Assembly (NCBI GenBank): GCA_013140605.1
Contig: JABFSL010000004.1
Location: 1 to 64,000, forward strand
Reading direction: 5' to 3'
Origin: Anaerolineales bacterium
Lineage (GTDB): Bacteria > Chloroflexota > Anaerolineae > Anaerolineales > Villigracilaceae
DNA length: 64,000 nt
Part shown: one piece after another, positions 44,477 through 52,155 of the stretch
Layout of the letters: each line of letters begins with the position of its first letter
How positions within the stretch are numbered: position 1 is the stretch's first letter
Translations under genes and position numbers: made by a program
The notes under the pieces: generated by a model
What the model saw: only the letters and a program-made list of their open reading frames with translations
Told to the model about the DNA's origin: nothing
The model's database searches: none

Positions 44477-44547
44477 CCACCAGCGGGTAACGCAAACTGC
44501 CTAAAAACGCGCAGACTCCCACCAGTCGGGTGCATGCTGTGTTAGGT
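44477..44547 (-). repeat. attC-like site 5, chimeric and partly inverted
   Basis: On the minus strand 44547-44508 reads ACCTAACACAGCATGCACCC and continues to TCTGCGCG, matching the first 40 bases of site 4 at 36 positions. It is joined at 44502 to a forward-orientation right end (CCAGCGGGTAACGCAAACTG, 44484-44502 region) resembling the R' side of site 2, with R' itself lost. So two half-sites in opposite orientation are fused. Confidence 0.65.
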
Positions 44548-44551
44548 GAAT

Positions 44552-45025
44552 TCATTTTGAAAGTTCTGTCAGAACTTGGTGTGAATACTCATTTGTACGG
44601 GACAAGAAATCTGTAATGGTTTCTAATTGAGTATCACTATAACCCTCCAGCAGGGATTCAAAGGAGTTTTGTATTTTGTTAAATGATTGCTCTAACTCAG
44701 CGAGTCGAGCATTGTTGGGTTGCACGATCACCTTTCGGCGGTCTGATTTATCACGCATTCGTTTCACGATCCCTTTGCGTTCCAGGCGGTCAATCAAAGT
44801 TGTAACGGATGCTGTCGTAAGCCCGGTCTTTTGTGCGATCTCACCTGCGGTCAGTGGGCCATCCCGACGAAGAATAAATATCGTTTTTTCATCGGTCGCG
44901 CCAAGTCCCACCTGTTCAGCAACGGCCGTATGAAAGAAGACTGCCAGTGTACTGCTTTCACTCACCAACTGCGAGATCGTGTTTATGCATTCTTCACGGT
45001 TCATTTTTTTCATTTTATCTTCCAT
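44552..45025 (-). CDS. MarR family transcriptional regulator
   Basis: A 157-residue protein with the winged helix-turn-helix at about 40-110 (EKTIFILRRDGPLTAGEIAQKTGLTTASVTTLIDRLERKGIVKRMRDKSDRRKVIV), the DxRxK wing motif being complete. N- and C-terminal helices would form the dimer. It is divergent from the DUF998 gene; an 8-bp inverted repeat in the shared gap is its likely operator. The promoter on the minus strand has TATAAT at 45054-45049. Starts at codons 1, 5 or 8 are all possible (ATG). Confidence 0.9.
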   Translation of the reverse strand: MEDKMKKMNREECINTISQLVSESSTLAVFFHTAVAEQVGLGATDEKTIFILRRDGPLTAGEIAQKTGLTTASVTTLIDRLERKGIVKRMRDKSDRRKVIVQPNNARLAELEQSFNKIQNSFESLLEGYSDTQLETITDFLSRTNEYSHQVLTELSK

Positions 45026-45066
45026 TGACAGTTTATTGATTTGCTTGTATTATACGGTAAATATAA

Positions 45067-45086
45067 TATTTAGATAAGTCTAAATA
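45067..45086. promoter_or_regulatory. Probable MarR operator
   Basis: TATTTAGA-TAAG-TCTAAATA is a perfect 8-bp inverted repeat, 61 bases before the marR-type gene and 35 bases before the DUF998 gene. The position between two divergent genes and the form are typical of MarR binding sites. Confidence 0.65.
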
Positions 45087-45120
45087 CTAGGTATATCGTG
45101 ATAAAAACTAAGAGGATCCT

Positions 45121-45804
45121 ATGAAAACTGTAAAAGCAAATATGTTGCAAAAATCTTCAGTTAAGGTAATGCTCTCGTTTGGAGTCATTAGCCCTATGCT
45201 ATTCATTATCACATTTCTTATACAAGACTTTACCAAGCCGAGTTTCAACCCAATCAGGCACTTTGTCAGTCACTTAAGTTTAGGAGAGAACGGATGGGTT
45301 AATGTGCTAAACCTTGTTGCGCTTGGTTTGTCAACTCTAGTCTTTTCAATTGGTGTCAGAAGTTATTTCAATAATGGGACATCAGGATTTTGGGGACCTA
45401 TGGTGAGTTCATTGGTGGGCATTGGATTTTTATTGGATGGGCTATTTGCGATCGATCCTGGCCTTGATTTTCCTCCTGGTGTTACTCCGACCAAGACTGT
45501 ACACGGAACAATTCATGAATTTGCCGGACTATTAACTTTCGTTTCACTGACTGCGCTCTGCTTTGTTTTTGCAAAAAGATTCAAAGCGGATGCAAAGTGG
45601 AGAGAGTGGGAAAAAGTTTCGAGGTTAGCTGGATTCCTAATACCGATTACATGGATAGTTACCAGTGTTCTTGTGAGTCTTGATTACGCAGGCATATATC
45701 CCAACGCGCCAGGTGGGCTATTCGAGCGGATATCATTGGTAATAGCGTGTCTCTGGCTCTCTATGACTGCATACAAGATGATCAAATCCATAAACTCAAA
45801 TTAG
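45121..45804 (+). CDS. DUF998 family membrane protein
   Basis: A 227-residue protein with six predicted helices. DUF998 marks: an ISPMLFIITFLIQDF first helix, NPIRHFVSHLSLGENGWVN loop, DGLFAIDPGLDFPPG and TVHGTIHEFAGLLTFVSL with conserved His. The family is functionally uncharacterised. GAGGAT precedes the ATG. Divergent from the MarR gene and probably under its control. Confidence 0.85.
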   Translation: MKTVKANMLQKSSVKVMLSFGVISPMLFIITFLIQDFTKPSFNPIRHFVSHLSLGENGWVNVLNLVALGLSTLVFSIGVRSYFNNGTSGFWGPMVSSLVGIGFLLDGLFAIDPGLDFPPGVTPTKTVHGTIHEFAGLLTFVSLTALCFVFAKRFKADAKWREWEKVSRLAGFLIPITWIVTSVLVSLDYAGIYPNAPGGLFERISLVIACLWLSMTAYKMIKSINSN

Positions 45805-45840
45805 GCTGTTATCGTTTTTTGAACCTACCTTATTCTTGTT

Positions 45841-45861
45841 CGCCTAACACGGCGTTAGGCG
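45841..45861 (+). repeat. Collapsed attC-like site 6
   Basis: CGCCTAAC-ACGGC-GTTAGGCG: R'' GCCTAAC (45842-45848) and R' GTTAGGC (45854-45860) are separated by five bases only, so the whole central part of the site is missing. Confidence 0.6.
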
Positions 45862-45909
45862 TTGCTTGCGTTCATCACAAGAACTACCAAAAATAGAAAG
45901 GAACAAAAC

Positions 45910-46368
45910 ATGTCTACTCTCAATCACCAAGTATGGATAAACGCACCAGTCTCGAAAGTTTACGAAGCGCTTGCCGCCGCCGACGGACTCGGCAAGTGGT
46001 GGGCTCCACATACATCCACCGAAACGGATGCTGGTCTTGTGCTGGCGCACGGCGCAGGCACGGAGCATGGCGAGGTAAGAATGAAGGTGCTGGATATGAT
46101 CCAAGACAAGCGAGTTGAATGGGAAATCGTCAGTACCCATCCTAAACGCAGCCCCGCTTCCGCCTGGACTGGCACACACATCACTTTCGAAATATCCGAA
46201 AGAGAGAACCCGGGTCACTGGCTGGGAAATAGCGATGAAGTGCAACACATGGCCGTTCTCGAATTCCGCCACTCTGGCTGGGATGAGAACAGTGAGTACT
46301 TCGGATTCTGTAACTTCGCCTGGGGCGAGACATTACTAATGCTTAAGCAGTGGTGTGAATCAAAGTGA
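45910..46368 (+). CDS. SRPBCC (AHSA1-like) family protein
   Basis: A 152-residue cavity-fold protein: 'HQVWINAPVSKVYEALAAADGLGKWWAPHTS', then 'GEVRMKVLDMIQDKRVEWEI' and a terminal long helix 'FAWGETLLMLKQWCE'. The START-like cavity usually binds small hydrophobic ligands; function here unknown. The ATG at 45910 follows AAAGGAAC. It lies between the collapsed attC-like site 6 and a lone R''-like GCTTAAC-AAAG (46376-46386), consistent with a former one-gene cassette. Confidence 0.85.
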   Translation: MSTLNHQVWINAPVSKVYEALAAADGLGKWWAPHTSTETDAGLVLAHGAGTEHGEVRMKVLDMIQDKRVEWEIVSTHPKRSPASAWTGTHITFEISERENPGHWLGNSDEVQHMAVLEFRHSGWDENSEYFGFCNFAWGETLLMLKQWCESK

Positions 46369-46437
46369 CCGCAACGCTTAACAAAGATTAGTGTGTGATT
46401 TAAATTGAAGGCGTGACCAATGTTGAACAAGAACGCC

Positions 46438-46472
46438 AAGACCTCCGAGTTCTTAAAGAACTCGGAGGTCTT
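46438..46472. repeat. 35-bp perfect palindrome (GACCTCCGAG family)
   Basis: AAGACCTCCGAGTTCTT (46438-46454) is the exact inverse of 46456-46472. Same family as the palindrome inside smc. A half-copy (AAGAACTCCGAGGTTTGTTA) is at 48938-48957, overlapping the end of mltG. Confidence 0.85.
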
Positions 46473-46544
46473 GTTAACTATGAACATCCATTCGCATTGC
46501 AACATTTAGCCTCTTTATCCTGTACTACACACAAAGAGGCACAC

Positions 46545-47663
46545 ATGCGAAAACTTATCACCTTCCTTGGCATCATCACGATCACCACACTCGCCTGCAG
46601 CGCTGGCGGAACACCCACACTTCCTCCCACACCGCAGGTCTCTGTTTTCGATTCAACAGATACCGCTTACGGTTTCTTCCCCTCCCCGCCCGAGGCAACA
46701 ATTGAAAGCGTTTTCCAAATGTACAAAGACTTCGGTGGACATGCCGATGTTGTTCTGCTTCAAAAGGGAATTCCCTGGCAGGAATTTCTTGAATCTTCGG
46801 AAGTCGAATCCGAGCAGATTACTGACATCACAAATCAATACATTCTTGCGGGCCAAAATAATCTTGAGATCATCCAGGTCGTTGACGCGCTCAACGGACT
46901 CAATCGCCGCGAGTTTGCGGGCCTGCCAAAAAATTGGGATGCGAATTTTGCGAATCCCGATGTCCGCGCCGCGTTCACTAATTACACACTGCGTATCGTG
47001 CGTGAATTCCATCCGCGCTACCTTGGGCTTGCCTCCGAGATCAACACCTACATGGATACCTATCCCGATGACGCGCAAAATTTTGTCAGCCTGTATCATG
47101 AAGTCTACGCAAAGATAAAAGCCGAAGCACCCGACACGCAAGTCTTCGTCACTTTTCAATGGGAGGATTTGAACAACCTTTTTATTGGCGATCCGTCGGG
47201 CGGCACGCCTTATCAAATCAAATGGGAACTGGTCGAGGTCTTCGAACCGAATCTGGATCTCTGGGTCATATCCTCCTACCCGTTTGCGGCATTTGACTCT
47301 GCCTTGGAGATTCCCGCAGACTATTACACACCGCTTCTCACGCGGACCGATAAGCTGCTCGCTGTTGCCGAAGGAGGATTCACCAGTCGGGAGGTTGGTC
47401 CGTTCCACGGCAATGAGCAGGATCAGGTGAATTATCTCAATGCCATCCATTCACAGATTGGCAAACGACTCACCTTTTGGATCTATTTGATATTAAATGA
47501 TTTCAATTTGGACTCTTACGCAAAGATGATGAAGAAACAAGGCGTAGGCGATGATGATGATGTCAACACGCTTGGGATGTTCGGCTCTGTTGGTCTGCGT
47601 CAATTTGATGGCACGCCGAAAGCCGCATTGAAAGTATGGGATTCATTTCGGGAAAATAAATAA
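46545..47663 (+). CDS. Lipoprotein with glycosidase-like TIM-barrel pattern (paralogue 1)
   Basis: A 372-residue lipoprotein: signal peptide with lipobox TLAC (Cys at 17) and a Thr/Pro linker. The rest resembles a (beta/alpha)8 glycoside-hydrolase barrel of the clan-A style: 'YLGLASEINTYMDTYP' has an Asn-Glu pair-like acid/base position after strand 4 ('EIN'), and 'LLAVAEGGFTSRE' a Glu after strand 7 as nucleophile. No specific family assigned. The ATG at 46545 is preferred over an in-frame start at 46413 that would run through the palindrome. 32-base-scale similarity of layout to the next gene shows they are paralogues. Confidence 0.65.
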   Translation: MRKLITFLGIITITTLACSAGGTPTLPPTPQVSVFDSTDTAYGFFPSPPEATIESVFQMYKDFGGHADVVLLQKGIPWQEFLESSEVESEQITDITNQYILAGQNNLEIIQVVDALNGLNRREFAGLPKNWDANFANPDVRAAFTNYTLRIVREFHPRYLGLASEINTYMDTYPDDAQNFVSLYHEVYAKIKAEAPDTQVFVTFQWEDLNNLFIGDPSGGTPYQIKWELVEVFEPNLDLWVISSYPFAAFDSALEIPADYYTPLLTRTDKLLAVAEGGFTSREVGPFHGNEQDQVNYLNAIHSQIGKRLTFWIYLILNDFNLDSYAKMMKKQGVGDDDDVNTLGMFGSVGLRQFDGTPKAALKVWDSFRENK

Positions 47664-47665
47664 AC

Positions 47666-48829
47666 ATGAAAACACGGGTCATCCTTGCTCTTCTATTGCT
47701 TCTCATTTCAACGCTGGCTTGCGGCGAGACGAATGTCCCAAATGTTCCAGCGGAACCGACACCCGTTTGTTCAGCAACCAGCCCCACAGTTAAGTTGGAT
47801 GCGAGTGCTCGTCCATTCCACATGGGGTTTACGCGCTGGCCTTCCGAAGCGACTATTGAAGGCATCCAACACATGAATGAGTTTCTCGAAACGCATGGAG
47901 ATTTAACTGCCATGCATTATGACGGCGGCATCCCCTGGCCTGAGGCGCTCGCGGAGGGTGAATACCCCAAAGCGGTGATGAGTGATTGGCAGTGGGCGAA
48001 GGATTCCGTGCCCGCGAATCATAAATTGTACGTGGCGATCACGCCGCTTGATAATTCGCGGACTGCGCTGGCGGAATATTGGGGAACCGATACGGGGCAG
48101 CCTTTGCCGAAACCGTGGAGTGAATATTCTCTGAATCATCCCGATGTAAAGACGGCCTACTTAAATTTTGCGCGGCGCGCCATTGAGTTTTTCCAGCCTG
48201 ATTACTTTGCAATCGGCGTCGAGGTCAACGTGGCGCAGACAAACGCGGCGGAAACGTGGACGGCTTACAAGGAACTTCATCAATATGTTTATGAAAATTT
48301 GAAGCGTGACTATCCTGACCTGCCCATCTTCGCAACGTTCACCAATACGCACATGAACGGTTTGGATGGCGGCAACCGCGAAGAACAAAAACGTGAAATT
48401 ACGGAGTTACTCAAATACAGTGACTTGCTCGGATTAAGCGCTTATCCCTATGGCTGGCCTTATGGCAACAAAGTGGCAATTACCGAGGATTTTTTCGATA
48501 CCGCCATTTCCTTCGGAAAGCCGATCGTGATCTCAGAGTCTGGCATGTCTTCAGAAGGATTCGAAGCCTTCGGAGCAAAATATGATTTCACTCCGTCAGA
48601 CCAAACCCGATGGATTCAGTTCGTGCTCGAAAAAGCGGCTGAAAATCATTTTGAGTTTGTGGTGAATTTTGCATCCACTGACTACAACAAATTAATGGAA
48701 GTAATCCCATCCGGGGAAGCGCGCGAGCTTGCCACCTTTTGGCTTTACACGGGTCTGGAAAGAAGCGATAGATGCGCAAAAGAGTCGCTTGGGGTTTGGG
48801 ATGCTTATTTGAATCTGCCGTTTGAGTGA
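47666..48829 (+). CDS. Lipoprotein with glycosidase-like TIM-barrel pattern (paralogue 2)
   Basis: A 387-residue lipoprotein (lipobox TLAC, Cys at 19), starting three bases after the previous stop. The same plan as its neighbour: 'MGFTRWPSEATIEGIQHMNEFLETHGDLTAMHYDGGIPWPEAL', 'YFAIGVEVNVAQT' (Glu after strand 4), 'FATFTNTHMNGLDG', 'DLLGLSAYPYGWPYG' and 'KPIVISESGMSSEG' (Glu after strand 7). The paired glutamates are what a retaining glycosidase would need, which is inference. The duplicated pair may act on an extracellular polysaccharide. Confidence 0.65.
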   Translation: MKTRVILALLLLLISTLACGETNVPNVPAEPTPVCSATSPTVKLDASARPFHMGFTRWPSEATIEGIQHMNEFLETHGDLTAMHYDGGIPWPEALAEGEYPKAVMSDWQWAKDSVPANHKLYVAITPLDNSRTALAEYWGTDTGQPLPKPWSEYSLNHPDVKTAYLNFARRAIEFFQPDYFAIGVEVNVAQTNAAETWTAYKELHQYVYENLKRDYPDLPIFATFTNTHMNGLDGGNREEQKREITELLKYSDLLGLSAYPYGWPYGNKVAITEDFFDTAISFGKPIVISESGMSSEGFEAFGAKYDFTPSDQTRWIQFVLEKAAENHFEFVVNFASTDYNKLMEVIPSGEARELATFWLYTGLERSDRCAKESLGVWDAYLNLPFE

Positions 48830-48841
48830 ATCTTTCTTTTG

Positions 48842-48910
48842 TACACGGATCGCACGGTCAACACGGATTTTTTAAAGGATTTTCCCGTGTGACTCAGTGC
48901 GATCCGTGTA
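48842..48910. repeat. 69-bp inverted repeat (ACACGGATCGCAC family)
   Basis: TACACGGATCGCAC (48842-48855) is the exact inverse of 48897-48910, and ACACGG/CCGTGT pair inside. It lies between two convergent genes and could serve as a two-way terminator, though the T-runs are modest. Confidence 0.8.
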
Positions 48911-48954
48911 TTCCGTGTCCAAAAAAGGATTTTGATTAAGAACTCCGAGGTTTG

Positions 48955-50067
48955 TTACGGACACCCATTCGCAAGATGTTCATCAAAGGTCACAGCGAAA
49001 GTATGAAAGCCTGATTTATCACACTTTGCCTGAAAATAATAATACGGGGATGACTCTGGGAAAGCCACCGCATTCAGCGCATCCAAACTGGGATTTGAAA
49101 TTGGCGTGGGCGGTAAGCCTGCGTAAATGTAGGTGTTATAAGGAGAGTCAAATTTCAGGTCATCAAGGCTGAGTGGATTTGTCCACCAGGTTTGGTTGAG
49201 CGAGTCAAAGCCGAGCGCGTATTGCACAGTTGGATCACTGCCGAGGGTCATGCCGATGTTCAGGCGGTTGATGAAGACCGACGCGATCAATGTCATTTCT
49301 TCATTTTGAATTGATTCGCGTTCCACGATGGAAGCCAGAATAACGGCTTGATTTACATCCAGTCCCTGCGCGGAAAAGCCTGCGCGCATATCGTCAGTGA
49401 TGTGCAAGGTGAAGTTGCGCGCGATGATGTCGAGCAACTGGTCAACATTTGTGGTGCGCGGCAGAAGATATGAGTCAGGGAGGAAGAATCCTTCCATGGT
49501 GACGGGAGATGCAAAATCGAGGACTTGAGGCGGAGTCTGCGCGGCGGAGATAAATGCCTCGGGAGAAATATCCAACCCGGAGGTTGGGAGCGAAGCGGCG
49601 ATCTCTTCCATCCGCCAGCCAGAGAGAATGGTGAGGGTAATATCTTCGGGAGTCGCATCCTGCAATTCGTTCGCGATATCTACAATGGAAAGCGCGGGGC
49701 TGAGAATGTATTCCCCCGCTTGAAGCGTTGTGTCAAGCCCGGTGTAAACGAGATAATCATAAAGATATTCGGCGTTGTTGATGATGGCGGATTCTTCAAG
49801 CCGAGTTGTGACCGAAGAGACTGACTCGCCCTGCTCGATGCGAAAAGTTTGTTCAGTGCCGTTCGGGTCAAGCGGCGAGATCAACGCGTCGCCATGCAAA
49901 AGCAGCCGCGTGGAATATTCGATGGTATCTGAAATTGAAAGCGCGGATGCGGGTGGGCCGTACAAAAGTGTTGCCCGCGCGGGAATATAGCCAAGCACAA
50001 GAATAATGCAGGCAAAAAAAAGCAGGACGATGAATGCAAGAATAAAATGGATTTGATAACGGCGCAT
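48955..50067 (-). CDS. mltG: Endolytic murein transglycosylase MltG
   Basis: A 370-residue inner-membrane protein. One N-terminal helix (about 8-30), a LysM-like region (FRIEQGESVSSVTTRLEESAII), and the YceG catalytic domain with the catalytic Glu in VILASIVERES, the strand GMTLGSDPTVQYALG, and SPYNTYIYAGLPPTPISNPSLDAL. It cuts nascent glycan strands and sets their length. The last codons and stop overlap a half-palindrome of the GACCTCCGAG family. Located 65 bases after ruvX in a minus-strand cluster; the mltG-ruvX neighbourhood is common in bacteria. Confidence 0.95.
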   Translation of the reverse strand: MRRYQIHFILAFIVLLFFACIILVLGYIPARATLLYGPPASALSISDTIEYSTRLLLHGDALISPLDPNGTEQTFRIEQGESVSSVTTRLEESAIINNAEYLYDYLVYTGLDTTLQAGEYILSPALSIVDIANELQDATPEDITLTILSGWRMEEIAASLPTSGLDISPEAFISAAQTPPQVLDFASPVTMEGFFLPDSYLLPRTTNVDQLLDIIARNFTLHITDDMRAGFSAQGLDVNQAVILASIVERESIQNEEMTLIASVFINRLNIGMTLGSDPTVQYALGFDSLNQTWWTNPLSLDDLKFDSPYNTYIYAGLPPTPISNPSLDALNAVAFPESSPYYYFQAKCDKSGFHTFAVTFDEHLANGCP

Positions 50068-50132
50068 GAGGGAAAGGAAGAATTATGAATGATGAATGAT
50101 GAATGTCTGGCGTGAAGGCTGTGTTTTCATGT

Positions 50133-50555
50133 TTACTTGTTTTCGTGTCTACGTGCTTCAAGATAGGATTGTAAAATGACAACTGCGGCGAATACATCCT
50201 GATGGCCTGCGCGTTTTTTTCTTGAGACACCAAGATCAATGCGGGCGGCGCGGGCATCCTGAGTACTGAATGATTCGTCCCATAACTCAATCGGAAGATT
50301 AGTTTGATTTTTCAACTCATCCGCAAATCGGCCTGCGCGGCGGCCCGCAGGATTCGGATTGCCATCTTCGTCAAATGATTGCCCGATAACGATCAGCGTG
50401 ACATCGTTCTGCGCGGCAAGGTCAGCCACCTGCGCGGCATCAATGGCACGCGAGACATGTTCGATGACTTTCAATGGACTGGCGATGGTTGCGGTTGCGT
50501 CGCTGAGCGCGAGGCCGATCCGCTTTTCGCCGTGATCTACTGCGAGGATTCTCAT
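50133..50555 (-). CDS. ruvX: Putative Holliday junction resolvase YqgF
   Basis: A 140-residue RNase H-fold protein. Motifs: ILAVDHGEKRIGLALSD (first acidic residue), LIVIGQSFDEDG, LWDESFSTQDAR (Glu) and KRAGHQDVFAAVVILQSYLE (last Asp). Members process 16S rRNA 5' ends or DNA junctions; the sequence cannot tell which. It precedes mltG on the same strand. Confidence 0.94.
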   Translation of the reverse strand: MRILAVDHGEKRIGLALSDATATIASPLKVIEHVSRAIDAAQVADLAAQNDVTLIVIGQSFDEDGNPNPAGRRAGRFADELKNQTNLPIELWDESFSTQDARAARIDLGVSRKKRAGHQDVFAAVVILQSYLEARRHENK

Positions 50556-50646
50556 AAGGAAAGGATGAATGATGAAATATGAAGGATGAATTTGAAAATT
50601 AATAAGTGAATGGTTTTCAGCGGAGAGTGATCTATGAAGGCCAGAG

Positions 50647-52155
50647 TCATTTCACCTCCACCGAAATATTAAACGGGATCAACGGCATCCACGGCCACCA
50701 TGAAGGCGTCATATTAATTGTGGGAGCCTTACGCAAAGCCAAAATTGCGGTCAAATCTTTTTGCGCAGACCGCAGTTGATGTCCACGCACAATTGAAAAG
50801 ACTTCCATTGGTTCCACTTGACGAAGCAATATGCGAGTGACTTCCAACTCAAAATGGGAAACGCCCTTACCATCTGTTGACGGCTCAGTGATCACCCGAT
50901 AAGTTGGCAGATCCGCAGCTTCAAAGCCATCTTCCGCTGAAGAATTTAGCGTGGAAAGTGAAAGGGTCTTGAGTTCATCATCAGCAACATATTGCGCGGA
51001 AAATTCGACCTGCATGTTCAAGGTCAATGTCTTGCCAGGCTGTCCTTCTGCTGGCTCAAAACTCTCTTCCACAATTTTCACAACTTCAAATGTATCCAAC
51101 AACAAAAGATCAGCTGACGTAATCTTTGCACGCAGTTCGGATTCAGCATCGCGGCGTAAACTCTCCATAACGGCATTGCGTAATTTTGTGCGGTCATTAT
51201 CTGTTGCGCCCGTTTGCCGCGCATTGGAGCCGCCAGTCAGCGCCTCTGGATTCGTTACGGAAGCGGAAAGCGCCAGCGGCCCTTCAACCACTACAATTTT
51301 GTCAGCTTGGATATTTCCCTGTGCGCCCAACTCCAACGCCTCAATTGGTACATCCACGAACTTCTTGAGACCCGCTGGAAGAAGTGTATCTTTAAGCGTC
51401 ACATATCGCATGGAGGAATCGGTCGAGATAATTGTTCCCGCTGGAATATCCACATCCACCTGGCTTAAATTCGTAAAACGCGCGATCCCTTTGGATTTAG
51501 ATTTCGGCACGGAAATTTCACCGGTCACAGCCAGTGATTGTTCAGCGCTCATAGTTACCGATATTGTCCGCGCTGGAATTTCACCTGTCACAGATACTGA
51601 CTCAACGGACCGGCTCGCAGCAACGGGAATCACCACACTTTGCGTTTGTGTTTCAGGATAGAGAGTCAGCGCGGCCCGCGGGACGAAGATGCCTGCTATC
51701 GTTAAAACGGCGATGACACCCACTGTGAAAGTGAGTATGCGCCCAAGCAGGGATGTCCGCCAGGGAGCTTCCTTCTTGTAAACAGTATCGCGGATCTTTC
51801 GCAGGTCGCGGCGGGGCTTCTTCGGGATACGCTGGCTTCTCGGAGCAGACTCAGGCCAAAGGTCGCGTTGAGCCGCAACCGTTGATTTGAAAACTGGAAT
51901 GCTCAGCGACTCCGCATCACGTCTGACATTGGCGCGGCGGGTCACCAATCCCAACTGCGCGCCGAGCGAATCCGCGTGGCGCTGCAAAACTTTCATATCC
52001 AGTAAACGCAGCGTGATCTTTTCATATTTCGGCCAGACCAATAAAATGCGCGGCGTCTTCGCCCACGAAAATTTATCGCGGACTGAGATGAGGTCATCGT
52101 GGGATTCGAGGGAAATGATTTTTGTTTTCAAGCGCAATTCACCACAGATGAACAC
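50647..52155 (-). CDS. Membrane protein with baseplate-J-like extracytoplasmic domain
   Basis: Up to 502 residues. The N-terminal ~110 form a soluble alpha/beta domain (DLISVRDKFSWAKTPRILLVWP, LRLLDMKVLQRHADSLGAQLGLV), then a basic linker, one membrane helix (about 150-170), and a large beta-rich part (about 175-420) with the 'IPAGTIIST' pattern of baseplate-J-like proteins. Function unknown. The reading to GTG 52155 begins inside an inverted repeat; TTG codons at 52137 and 52131 are alternatives and may be the ancestral start. Located between the GxxExxY gene and ruvX. Confidence 0.65.
   Translation of the reverse strand: MFICGELRLKTKIISLESHDDLISVRDKFSWAKTPRILLVWPKYEKITLRLLDMKVLQRHADSLGAQLGLVTRRANVRRDAESLSIPVFKSTVAAQRDLWPESAPRSQRIPKKPRRDLRKIRDTVYKKEAPWRTSLLGRILTFTVGVIAVLTIAGIFVPRAALTLYPETQTQSVVIPVAASRSVESVSVTGEIPARTISVTMSAEQSLAVTGEISVPKSKSKGIARFTNLSQVDVDIPAGTIISTDSSMRYVTLKDTLLPAGLKKFVDVPIEALELGAQGNIQADKIVVVEGPLALSASVTNPEALTGGSNARQTGATDNDRTKLRNAVMESLRRDAESELRAKITSADLLLLDTFEVVKIVEESFEPAEGQPGKTLTLNMQVEFSAQYVADDELKTLSLSTLNSSAEDGFEAADLPTYRVITEPSTDGKGVSHFELEVTRILLRQVEPMEVFSIVRGHQLRSAQKDLTAILALRKAPTINMTPSWWPWMPLIPFNISVEVK

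Noticed and set aside
46413-46544. N-terminal extension of the first glycosidase-like lipoprotein
   Set aside because: It would run through a perfect palindrome and precede the signal peptide; the ATG at 46545 gives a normal lipoprotein start.
39343-46545. Integron integrase or transposase within the cassette-like region
   Set aside because: None of the frames shows the tyrosine recombinase R-H-R-Y pattern or a DDE/Y1 core; if one exists it lies outside the window.
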